A stretch of 64,000 bases of DNA from assembly GCA_964538455.1 (NCBI GenBank), contig CAZIDZ010000009.1, positions 1 to 64,000 of the forward strand, read 5' to 3'. The first letter of the stretch is position 1, and each line of letters begins with the position of its first letter. The notes beneath the pieces were generated by a model, which was given only the letters and a program-made list of their open reading frames with translations, had not been told where the DNA came from and did no database searches. Below are positions 17,013 to 24,727 of this stretch, piece by piece. A program made the position numbers and the translations under genes. The DNA comes from JAZDLX01 sp964538455 (lineage in GTDB: Bacteria; Electryoneota; Electryoneia; Electryoneales; Electryoneaceae).

Positions 17013-20000
17013 GTGAGCACCGACCCTTCGCGAAAAGAAGCTGGCAATACGGCGTTGAACTTGCGTGAGTTTCTCGACCACCTCGAAGCGGATGACCGTT
17101 TCGCCCGGGAGATCGCACACCACGAAATCATCGAAGGTCTCAAGGCGAGATACGCTCCGCTCGACCCCCCGCCTCCGGACTCGTTGAGCGCGGGGCTGCG
17201 CGCGACGGGGATCGGGAAATTCTACACCCATCAGGTCGAGGCGATCCAACTCGCGCGCCGGGGAAAGAACGTCGTCTCCGTCACCCCCACTGCCTCGGGA
17301 AAATCCCTCTCGTACTTGATCCCGATTCTTGAACGGCTGCACGACGATCCGGAGGCGCGCGCTTTGCTGCTGTTCCCGATCAAGGCGCTCGCCCAGGACC
17401 AGCTCAAGCACATCCGTGAGTTGCTCGCCGCCGCGTCCATGGAAACGGTCCGCGCCGAGATTTACGACGGCGACACTCCGGCGAGCCGCCGCGCAAAGAT
17501 CCGCCAGAATCCGCCGCAGATCCTGCTCACCAACCCGGACATGATCCATCACGGCATCCTCCCCTTTCACCAGCAGTGGGAGCAGATGCTCGAAAACTTG
17601 AAATTCGTCGTCATCGACGAACTGCACGGCTACAAGGGAATTTTCGGGTCGCACGTGCTCCAGGTGCTGCACCGTCTCCGCCGCGTCGCAGCCTTCCACC
17701 GCAGCCGCCCTCAGTTTCTCGCGGCTTCGGCGACAATCGCGAATCCCGGCGAGCTCGCCGCGGAGCTGACCGGCCTCCCCTTCGAGGTGGTGGAAGCGTC
17801 TGGCGCCGCGAGGGCCGAACGCCATTTCGTGTTCATGAATCCCACCGCCAGCCTTTACACCGCCGCGGTGAAACTGCTCACCGATTCCGCGCACGCCGGG
17901 CTGAAAACCATCGTCTTCACCAAGGCGCGGAAAATGACGGAACTGATCCACAACTGGACGATCCAGTCGGCGCCGGACCTCGCCGGACGGATCAGCGCCT
18001 ACCGCGCCGGGTATCTCCCCGGCGAACGGCGCGAAATCGAGAAAGCCTTGCAGGACGGGGATCTGGACGGCGTCGTGGCAACCAGCGCGCTCGAAATGGG
18101 AATCGACATCGGCGGACTCGACGTCGCGGTGCTCGTCGGCTATCCGGGATCGATCTCGGCGACGTGGCAGCGGGGCGGCAGGGCCGGACGACGCGACCGC
18201 GACTCGGCGATTTTCCTGCTCGCCCTCCCCGATGCGCTGGACCAGTACTTCATGCGCCACCCGCAGGATTTCTTCGCACGTCCCGTCGAAAGTGCGGTGG
18301 TCGATGCGGGCAACCCGTTCCTGCTGAGCAGCCACCTGCTCTGCGCCGCACAGGAACTCCCGCTCCGCCTCGACGATCCGACGTGGCCGAAAACAGTCAG
18401 CGAACCCGCGATCCGCCAACTCGCCGCCGAAGGTGAACTGCTCGAAGCGGCGGGCGGCGCCGTGTTTTTCCCGAGGACGAAGCAGCCGCAGCGGGATGTG
18501 GACATCCGCGGCGGCGGCGAAACCTACGGCATTTTCGAGGAAACCTCGCGGAAACTGGTCGGCCGCGTCAACGGCTGGCAGGCGCTCACCGAGTGCCACC
18601 AGGGCGCGATCTACCTCCACCATGGGCAGTCCTACCTCGTCAACAGGCTCGACCTCGCAACCCGGGAAGCGTTTGTCCGCAGGGCGAATGTGGCCTACTA
18701 CACCCAGGCGCGAACCAGCAAGGACACCGAGATCCTCGAGGTTTACGATTCCAGGGAGAACGACCGCTACCGGTTGTACCTCGGCAAGCTGCGCGTCACC
18801 GAGACAGTCACCGGGTATGAAAAACGCTCCACCGCGTCCCGCGAAAAGCTGTCCGACCACGAGCTGGACCTGCCGCCCGTGGTGTACGATACGATCGGGA
18901 CGTGGTTCATGCCCACCGATGAGGCGATCGCGGGGCTGCTCGAGGAAAAACGGCACCCGATGGGGGCGCTGCACGCCGCCGAGCACGCCAGCCTCGCGCT
19001 GCTGCCGCTGTTCGCCCTCTGCGACCGCAATGACCTCGGCGGGATCTCGTTCACTCGTCACGCCCAGGCGGGAGGCGCCGCGGTGTTCCTCTACGACGGC
19101 CACCCCGGAGGCGTCGGACTCGCCAACCGCGCCTACGAGGTGATGGACAGCCTGCTCGAACGGGTGCTGCACCTCGTCGAGGAGTGCGACTGCGAGGAGG
19201 GGTGCCCGAGCTGCATTCACTCGCCGAAATGCGGGAACGGCAACCAGCCCTTGGACAAGAAGGGAGCGATTCGCCTGCTCCAGCACCTCACCGGCGGCAC
19301 GGAACTGGCGGGCGATCCAGCGACATATTCGCAGGAATTTCCGGAGGGACGGCACGCGCAGACGGAACCGCTTGAAACCCGGCTGACAGGGCAGACGGGC
19401 CACGCGACAAAAGAGAAAAAAGGCAAGGACAGTAAGGACACAGCGCCTTACATCTCGAGACTTCCCATTGTCGAAGGGCGCGACGTCGTCGTCTTCGACC
19501 TGGAAACCCAGCTCTCCGCCGACGAAGTGGGCGGCTGGCACAACGCCCACCTGATGAAACTCGCCCTCGCGATCACCTATGAGCGGCGCAGCGATGCCTT
19601 CGCAACGTGGCATGAGCAGGACGCCGAGGCGCTGATCGGGCGTCTTGCCGAGGCGGAACTGGTCGTCGGCTACAACCACAAGAAATTCGACTACGCCGTG
19701 CTCATCCCCTATGTCCCGCTCGACAGGGATGGCGTTCCCATCGTGGATTTCCGCGCCCTCCCCTCCCTCGACCTGCTCGAGGAGCTGGCCGCCGCCAACG
19801 GTTTCCGGGCGAAGTTGGCGGATGTCGCCTCGGCGACGCTCGGGGCGACGAAGACGGCGGACGGCCTCCAGTCCCTGCAATGGTGGAAGGAGGGAAAAGT
19901 GGACCTGATCGAGGAGTACTGCCGGATGGATGTGAGACTCACCGCGCAGCTCTTCGATCACGCCCTCGAGCACGGGCACGTGTTGCTCGACCGCAGGGAC

Positions 20001-20057
20001 CAGGGAATCGTCCGCATTCCCCTTGTGCTCCCCGTGGAAGAATGGCTCAACATCTGA
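17013..20057 (+). CDS. MrfA-like DEXH helicase fused to an MrfB-like 3'-5' exonuclease domain
   Basis: This 1014-residue protein joins two activities. Residues 1-770 form a superfamily 2 helicase of the YprA/MrfA type. It has Walker A TASGKS (K97), the DELH box (202-205), motif III ASAT, motif VI QRGGRAGRRDRD, and a DUF1998 region ending in a Cys cluster (C725, C727, C731, C734, C740). Residues 820-1014 form an RNase H-like DEDD exonuclease of the YprB/MrfB type, with D829-x-E831, D893 and Y969-xxx-D973. In Bacillus subtilis MrfA and MrfB are separate proteins that act together in mitomycin-lesion repair. The GTG start has AAGGA seven bases upstream. The linker at 788-799 is encoded by a genomic repeat. 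Confidence 0.88.
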   Translation: MSTDPSRKEAGNTALNLREFLDHLEADDRFAREIAHHEIIEGLKARYAPLDPPPPDSLSAGLRATGIGKFYTHQVEAIQLARRGKNVVSVTPTASGKSLSYLIPILERLHDDPEARALLLFPIKALAQDQLKHIRELLAAASMETVRAEIYDGDTPASRRAKIRQNPPQILLTNPDMIHHGILPFHQQWEQMLENLKFVVIDELHGYKGIFGSHVLQVLHRLRRVAAFHRSRPQFLAASATIANPGELAAELTGLPFEVVEASGAARAERHFVFMNPTASLYTAAVKLLTDSAHAGLKTIVFTKARKMTELIHNWTIQSAPDLAGRISAYRAGYLPGERREIEKALQDGDLDGVVATSALEMGIDIGGLDVAVLVGYPGSISATWQRGGRAGRRDRDSAIFLLALPDALDQYFMRHPQDFFARPVESAVVDAGNPFLLSSHLLCAAQELPLRLDDPTWPKTVSEPAIRQLAAEGELLEAAGGAVFFPRTKQPQRDVDIRGGGETYGIFEETSRKLVGRVNGWQALTECHQGAIYLHHGQSYLVNRLDLATREAFVRRANVAYYTQARTSKDTEILEVYDSRENDRYRLYLGKLRVTETVTGYEKRSTASREKLSDHELDLPPVVYDTIGTWFMPTDEAIAGLLEEKRHPMGALHAAEHASLALLPLFALCDRNDLGGISFTRHAQAGGAAVFLYDGHPGGVGLANRAYEVMDSLLERVLHLVEECDCEEGCPSCIHSPKCGNGNQPLDKKGAIRLLQHLTGGTELAGDPATYSQEFPEGRHAQTEPLETRLTGQTGHATKEKKGKDSKDTAPYISRLPIVEGRDVVVFDLETQLSADEVGGWHNAHLMKLALAITYERRSDAFATWHEQDAEALIGRLAEAELVVGYNHKKFDYAVLIPYVPLDRDGVPIVDFRALPSLDLLEELAAANGFRAKLADVASATLGATKTADGLQSLQWWKEGKVDLIEEYCRMDVRLTAQLFDHALEHGHVLLDRRDQGIVRIPLVLPVEEWLNI
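19374..19406 (+). repeat. Intergenic repeat unit inside a coding region (GAAACCCGG type)
   Basis: The bases beginning GAAACCCGGCTGACAGGGCA match the intergenic unit at 37429-37461 at about 30 of 33 positions. A further related copy lies near 46790. Here the unit is read in frame as ETRLTGQTGHAT (residues 788-799), between the helicase and exonuclease domains. One arm base of the palindrome is changed (ACGGGCC instead of CCGGGCC). Confidence 0.75.
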
Positions 20058-20106
20058 AACAGGATACACAGGATTAACAGGATGGCTATAATGTCTATTA
20101 GCGGTC

Positions 20107-20161
20107 CTTTATCATTCCCTTGCCATGTCTCACCCCGTACCCACTTGTCACCCCCGCTCCA
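20107..20161 (+). repeat. 55-base sequence repeated on both sides of the assembly gap (left copy)
   Basis: The 55 bases beginning CTTTATCATTCCCTTGCCAT and ending CCCCCGCTCCA are identical to 20262-20316. The left contig ends with this copy. Confidence 0.95.
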
Positions 20162-20261
20162 NNNNNNNNNNNNNNNNNNNNNNNNNNNNNNNNNNNNNNN
20201 NNNNNNNNNNNNNNNNNNNNNNNNNNNNNNNNNNNNNNNNNNNNNNNNNNNNNNNNNNNNN
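20162..20261. other. Assembly gap of 100 N
   Basis: Exactly 100 undetermined bases separate two contigs. The same 55 bases occur immediately before and immediately after, which is the pattern left when contigs that share an assembler k-mer of 55 are joined with a default-length gap. The true distance may therefore be an overlap rather than missing DNA. Confidence 0.95.
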
Positions 20262-20316
20262 CTTTATCATTCCCTTGCCATGTCTCACCCCGTACCCACT
20301 TGTCACCCCCGCTCCA
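20262..20316 (+). repeat. 55-base sequence repeated on both sides of the assembly gap (right copy)
   Basis: This is the identical partner of 20107-20161 and starts at the first determined base after the gap. The sequence then continues into a TGTCACCCCCGCGAAAGCGGGG repeat unit, so the break falls in repetitive DNA. Confidence 0.95.
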
Positions 20317-20671
20317 CCTTGTCACCCCCGCGAAAGCGGGGGTCGATGTTGATTTTCTACACAATTAAAATGGATTGGCTGCGCCGAGCTACGCTGCGCT
20401 TCGGTTCCCGCCTGCGAGGGAATGACAACTTTCCGCTCCATCAGGTCGTTCGTTGTAGCCCGGATTCTCGAATCTGGGGAGAGATCGCCAGAATTCTCCT
20501 TTCCGTCAGGTCGTCAGCGCAGCGGTGACCTGACGAAAATGTGGCAGGTCTCCATCCCGACCGTTCGGGATTCACGACCTGCCACAACAAGTGACAACTC
20601 TAAACGGGTGCATCATGAAACCCGGTCCCGACCTTTCGGGACCGGGCCACCCATCCGGGCTACCTGATGGA

Positions 20672-20723
20672 GGGACAGTATACTCACAATTCGGTCGGTA
20701 TCGAATTGTGAGTATACTGTCCC
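20672..20723. repeat. Long hairpin, GGGACAGTATAC family (copy 2)
   Basis: GGGACAGTATACTCACAAT extended by TCG pairs with its exact reverse complement, giving a 22-base perfect stem around an 8-base loop. The arms are the same as in copy 1, but the loop and the inner stem differ. It lies just downstream of the MFS gene's 3' end (minus strand). No T tract follows it. Confidence 0.85.
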
Positions 20724-20767
20724 AGAAAATCGTTCCTGTAAACCCTGTCCGTCCTGCAGAATCCTGT

Positions 20768-22003
20768 TCATCCAGTTTTATCCGTTGATCCTTTTGAGAA
20801 CCTCGGCGAGAGGACGATCAGCAGCAGCGACGCAACAAACGCCAGGGAGGCGCTGACCAGGAACGCGACCTTGCCGCTGACGGCTTCATAGAGCAGGCCG
20901 AAGAGCAGGCTCGCCGGCAGTGTCATCAGCCCGAGCGTCATGTGGTACCAGCCGAAGGCCGTGCCGCGCGATCCCCCTGGTGAAATCTGCGCGATCAACG
21001 CCTTTTCGCTCCCTTCGGTCAATCCGTAGTAGAGCCCGTACGCGAGGAACAGGACCGTCACTTGCATCGTCCCGGCGGCGAAGGCAAATCCGGCGTAGAT
21101 CGCCGCGTAAAACAGCCAGCCGAGCGCGATCGTTCGCCGCTTTCCCCACCTGTCCGCGAGCGCACCCCCGGGGATCACCGAGACCATCTTGACGATGTGC
21201 AGGCCGACCCAGAGCAGCGGCATCCCGTACAGCGGCGTCTTCTCCGCCCCCGCCTTGTAAAGCAGGAAGACATCGCTGGCGTTGCCCAGGGTGAACAGCG
21301 CAAGCGGGAGCAGGAAACGGACGAGGGCGGAGGTGGACAGCGGTTCCAGACGGCCCCTATCCTCCTTCGGGCGAGCGTCAGCGGGGTCCTGTTCCGCCGC
21401 CCCGGTCGCGAGCGCCTGTTCGCGCACTCCGATCAGCACCGCCAGCACCGCGAGCGCGCCGGGGATCGCGGTTAGCGCGAAAACCAGACGGAGATCGTTC
21501 GCGGAGAGGGCGAGGATGCCGAGCGCCACCAGCGGTCCGAGCACCGCACCGGCGTGATCCATCGCCCGGTGAAATCCAAACGCCGCGCCCCGGTTCTCCT
21601 CGGGCGTCGAAGCGGCGAGCAGCGCGTCACGGGGGCTCGTCCGGATTCCCTTGCCCATCCTGTCGCCGACACGGATGCCGAGAACGTGGAGCGGCACGGT
21701 GGCCAGCGCCAGAAACGGTCGAATGATCGACGCGAGGGCATACCCGCCGAGGACAAAGGGCCGTTGCCGCCCCGTTCTGTCCGACCAGATGCCCGAGAGG
21801 TACTTGAGCAACGCTGCGATGGCATCCGCGGCACCCTCGATCCACCCCAGCGTAAGCGGCCCCGCGGCGAGCACCACAGTGATGAACGCCGGGAGCAGCG
21901 GGATCGCCATTTCGCTCGCCGTGTCATTCAACAGGCTGACAAGGCCGAGTGCAAAGACGTTGCGGGTTATCCAGGCGAACCGTGGCCTACGAGCAGTCTT
22001 CAC
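20768..22003 (-). CDS. MFS transporter
   Basis: This 411-residue protein has about 12 predicted membrane helices. It carries the loop 2-3 signature of the major facilitator superfamily in the form GIWSDRTGRQRPFVLGGY, and a repeat of that motif in the second half (GALADRWGKRRTIALGW). A charged central loop (about 195-225) separates the halves. It probably exports or imports a small solute by proton coupling. The start of the protein (NVFALGLVSLLNDTASEM) is typical of a branch of uncharacterised bacterial permeases. The substrate is unknown. Confidence 0.85.
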   Translation of the reverse strand: MKTARRPRFAWITRNVFALGLVSLLNDTASEMAIPLLPAFITVVLAAGPLTLGWIEGAADAIAALLKYLSGIWSDRTGRQRPFVLGGYALASIIRPFLALATVPLHVLGIRVGDRMGKGIRTSPRDALLAASTPEENRGAAFGFHRAMDHAGAVLGPLVALGILALSANDLRLVFALTAIPGALAVLAVLIGVREQALATGAAEQDPADARPKEDRGRLEPLSTSALVRFLLPLALFTLGNASDVFLLYKAGAEKTPLYGMPLLWVGLHIVKMVSVIPGGALADRWGKRRTIALGWLFYAAIYAGFAFAAGTMQVTVLFLAYGLYYGLTEGSEKALIAQISPGGSRGTAFGWYHMTLGLMTLPASLLFGLLYEAVSGKVAFLVSASLAFVASLLLIVLSPRFSKGSTDKTG

Positions 22004-22048
22004 GCTGTCTCCGGGCGATTTACAGGAAGGTAAAGCTTAAGAACGGCA

Positions 22049-23152
22049 CTAGAAATTGACGACGAAGTCCACCCAGGGAATCCCGAGAAAAGGGATGCTA
22101 TCGGTGCGAATCATGGCAAAGTCCGCCGAAATCCTCCGCCAGAACCAGCGGACGCCGAGCGAATAGGCCAATTTGATCGCTTCCGGATCACTCGCATCGT
22201 AGGGCGGAGCCCAATTCTCTGAGATCAGTTTCGTGTTGCGGCCGATGCGGTACTCTCCTCCAAGCATCACCACGGGCTTCTTCGTCCAATCTCCGTTCGC
22301 GTAGCCGTACCCGAGGCCAAGTGTCACGGATGCATCCGGATCGCCGAGGGTGCCGACGCTATAAATCACACCGAAGCCGTTCGACTCACCGCCGCCATTT
22401 GCGGCGGCTGCTAGTATCCCCGAGGCCAATGAAAAACCATCCGTTTCGTAGAGGCCCACTTTCGGCGTGATCCAGCCCATAAAAAAGTCGGCACTGATCA
22501 TCGGGAAAATGCCGCCTCCGAGCGTGATGTTCGATCCGACGCTGTAGTTCACATTGGGGAAAACGACTTCATAGACGGAAAAATAGCCTTGTCCTTTCGG
22601 AAGGCTGCGAGCGGTAGGCGCAAAAAAGAGCCGTGTCGTGTTCGGGTCCTCGCGGATGATGTTCTCGCCATCGGTTTTTCCGCGAAACATGGGTGTCACT
22701 CGTTTCACATCGCCCACCGGAATGTGGAGATTGCCGTAGGGCGTCAGCATCGTCACCGCTCTTCCATCCCATTCCACCAATCGCCCCGAGACCGCCTCCA
22801 TCCGTTCCACTTCAAACTCACAGAGAATCCCGCTCTGATCTCCGGCCGCGCGTTGATCGAGGAGAGTGTTTAGTTCGTCGAGAAGCGTCTGGTGAATGCG
22901 AAGCGTGTCGATTTCGGCCGGAGTGTGCTGAACCGTCAGCTTGTACCACTTCAACTTTGCGGGGTCACGGAAGAGGCGAATGTGCTCGATCACTTCTCCG
23001 GGAAAGAGGCCGAGCTCTTTCACCTGGGTGGAATCGATTGGAGTTCCCACCACCAGTCTGACTGCAGCGTGTACTCTCACGGGATCGAAAAGGAAAAAGA
23101 CGGCCGTGAAGAGAACCAAAATGATCAGACGAGACCAGCCCTTTGTGCTCAT
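22049..23152 (-). CDS. Exported protein with probable outer-membrane beta-barrel
   Basis: I do not recognise a named family. The 367-residue protein has a signal peptide (LIILVLFTAVFFLFDPVRVHA). A region to about residue 160 follows that may bind or sense (GRLVEWDGRAVTMLTPYGNL). After that comes a series of amphipathic strands rich in Gly and aromatic residues (GQGYFSVYEVVFPNVNYSVG onwards), ending in Phe (VDFVVNF), as outer-membrane barrels do. A strong GGAGG lies before ATG 23152. It is probably anchored in the outer membrane. Confidence 0.65.
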   Translation of the reverse strand: MSTKGWSRLIILVLFTAVFFLFDPVRVHAAVRLVVGTPIDSTQVKELGLFPGEVIEHIRLFRDPAKLKWYKLTVQHTPAEIDTLRIHQTLLDELNTLLDQRAAGDQSGILCEFEVERMEAVSGRLVEWDGRAVTMLTPYGNLHIPVGDVKRVTPMFRGKTDGENIIREDPNTTRLFFAPTARSLPKGQGYFSVYEVVFPNVNYSVGSNITLGGGIFPMISADFFMGWITPKVGLYETDGFSLASGILAAAANGGGESNGFGVIYSVGTLGDPDASVTLGLGYGYANGDWTKKPVVMLGGEYRIGRNTKLISENWAPPYDASDPEAIKLAYSLGVRWFWRRISADFAMIRTDSIPFLGIPWVDFVVNF

Positions 23153-23344
23153 AGCCCACCTCCATCAGAACACCGGTAAAGTCGCGAAGCCGCAGCCGTA
23201 CTTCAAGCGAAATCCGGAGGTATGCAAAAGGTTGCCGGTCCGTCCCCCTGTTTACGGCTCCTGTTCTGGAAGGTGGAGAGACTTTCGGTTGGAAGGCAAT
23301 GAAACTTGGACAAGACAATCGATTCTGTCACTGTTGCGCGTGAA

Positions 23345-24535
23345 TCAGGGCGTCCGCTGCAGCAATCGCTCCGTTCCCTCCGGATCGGTAATCGCTTCGG
23401 TTAGGAAGACCAGTGCGGTCGAGGAGGCTGAAACTCCGAGATGCTCCCGGAGGGATTCGAGAGCAGGGTCTTCCATCAGCGCCCAGAGTCCCGCCAGTGA
23501 CGCCGCACCGCTCTCCCCAACGGGAAGGTTCTTCGCGTGGAGGCGCCGCAGCGCCCGGACAGCCCAGGCGTCGTCGATCGCCACCGCAGCGTCCACCCCC
23601 CGCAGCAGCGGCTCGAGAATGCCGTGGCCGACGGTGCCGCAGTTGAGCCCGACCATCACCGTGTCCGGCGAACCCGCCACCGTGACACTCCGGCAGGCGG
23701 CCAGCGATTCGAGCGCACATTCCGCGCCGAGCGGCTCCACCGTGAGAATGGCAGGCGGCTTTCCCCTATCTGGAGACCGCAAGTGCCGCACGACTGTTCC
23801 GAGCAACGCCCCGACGCCGAACGGCACGAGGACAAGATCCGGCCAGGGCGCATTCGCCTGCTCGAGGGCATGGTCGATTTCGCGCAGGATGGTTGCGTAC
23901 CCCTCGACGATCCAGGCGGGGATTTCCTCATAGCCCGGCCATGAAGTATCCTGGATTATCCAGGAAATATCCTGGGAATTCTGTGAAATATCATGGGACG
24001 CCGTTTCCTCCGCCAGACGCACGGCGTCATCGTAGGAGCCCTCGACAACGGTGACCTCCGCCCCCTCTGAGCGGACCGCTTCTATGCGAGCCGGAACCGT
24101 CGATTGCGGCATGAACACGCGGGCTTTCCACCCCAGCCAGCGCGCCACCCGGGCCACGCCGCGCCCGTGATTGCCGTCGGTGGCGGTCACCAGGGTCCGC
24201 AGTCCAATCCGCGCCGCGCGGGATGCGAGCTCCTCGACGGATGCCCAGGGTTCGAGGGCCAGCCCGCAGCGTTCGAACTCGCGCTCGAGCAGCTTCAACA
24301 CCGCCCAGGAAGCGCCGATTACCTTGAACGCGGGCAAACCGAACCGCTCCCGCTCGTCCTTCGCCCAGATCCGCGACAGCCCGGTTTCATCCGCAACATC
24401 CTGGAGGGAGAGCAATGCGGTTTCGCGATAGCCGGGCAAGCGTTGATGCACACGCCACGGTTCGCCGGAGAGCTTCGCCTGCGGCCAGCCATCCCGCTCG
24501 ACCGCGGGATTCAGCGCGTATCGGCTTGGATTCAT
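23345..24535 (-). CDS. dpaL: Diaminopropionate ammonia-lyase (PLP-dependent)
   Basis: The 396-residue protein fits the fold type II PLP enzyme that splits 2,3-diaminopropionate to pyruvate and ammonia. The PLP lysine is K71 (LPAFKVIGASWA). TATDGNHGRGVARVA forms the phosphate- and substrate-binding loop, and DTSWPGYEEIPAWIVEGYA is a family hallmark. Residues about 181-197 (HDISQNSQDISWIIQ) are longer than I recall for the E. coli enzyme by roughly seven residues. They are encoded by a short palindromic, partly repeated DNA stretch. The start at ATG 24535 has no clear Shine-Dalgarno site. Confidence 0.85.
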   Translation of the reverse strand: MNPSRYALNPAVERDGWPQAKLSGEPWRVHQRLPGYRETALLSLQDVADETGLSRIWAKDERERFGLPAFKVIGASWAVLKLLEREFERCGLALEPWASVEELASRAARIGLRTLVTATDGNHGRGVARVARWLGWKARVFMPQSTVPARIEAVRSEGAEVTVVEGSYDDAVRLAEETASHDISQNSQDISWIIQDTSWPGYEEIPAWIVEGYATILREIDHALEQANAPWPDLVLVPFGVGALLGTVVRHLRSPDRGKPPAILTVEPLGAECALESLAACRSVTVAGSPDTVMVGLNCGTVGHGILEPLLRGVDAAVAIDDAWAVRALRRLHAKNLPVGESGAASLAGLWALMEDPALESLREHLGVSASSTALVFLTEAITDPEGTERLLQRTP

Positions 24536-24658
24536 CGCGTCGGTGGATCGCTCCGTTAGGCGGTCGTTCGCTGACTCGAATTCACGGGAGCCGTGCTCGA
24601 AGATCCCCGGTCACAGGGTGTGCAGACTCCCGGTGTAATAACCAGCTACGAATCAAAA

Positions 24659-24718
24659 TTGAGTAAAAAATGTACCAGGCACTCAAGATTCAAGCACCTG
24701 GTACATTCTTACGCTCAA
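24659..24718. repeat. Long imperfect hairpin, TGTACCAGG type
   Basis: TTGAGTAAAAAATGTACCAGG pairs with CCTGGTACATTCTTACGCTCAA with few mismatches. It resembles the GGGACAGTATAC hairpins in length and in placement next to a gene 3' end, but not in sequence. It lies between the start of the ammonia-lyase gene and the 3' end of the next minus-strand gene. Confidence 0.7.
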
Positions 24719-24727
24719 ATCCCGATG

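Larger units (their letters stand above)
20058..20671. other. Gene-free stretch with assembly gap and repeats
   Basis: No gene is seen here. Besides the gap and the 55-base repeat that flanks it, the stretch holds a two-hairpin unit at 20319-20427 that begins TGTCACCCCCGCG and ends GAGGGAATGACA. It also holds a hairpin of the GAAACCCGG/CCGGGCCAC family at 20617-20650. The first bases after the helicase stop (AACAGGATACACAGGATTAACAGG) are a short direct repeat. Confidence 0.6.

Noticed and set aside
16995..20069. Minus-strand open frame of about 1024 codons opposite the helicase gene
   Set aside because: It is an antisense frame caused by high G+C codon use. It shows no family motifs, while the plus strand has complete helicase and exonuclease motifs.
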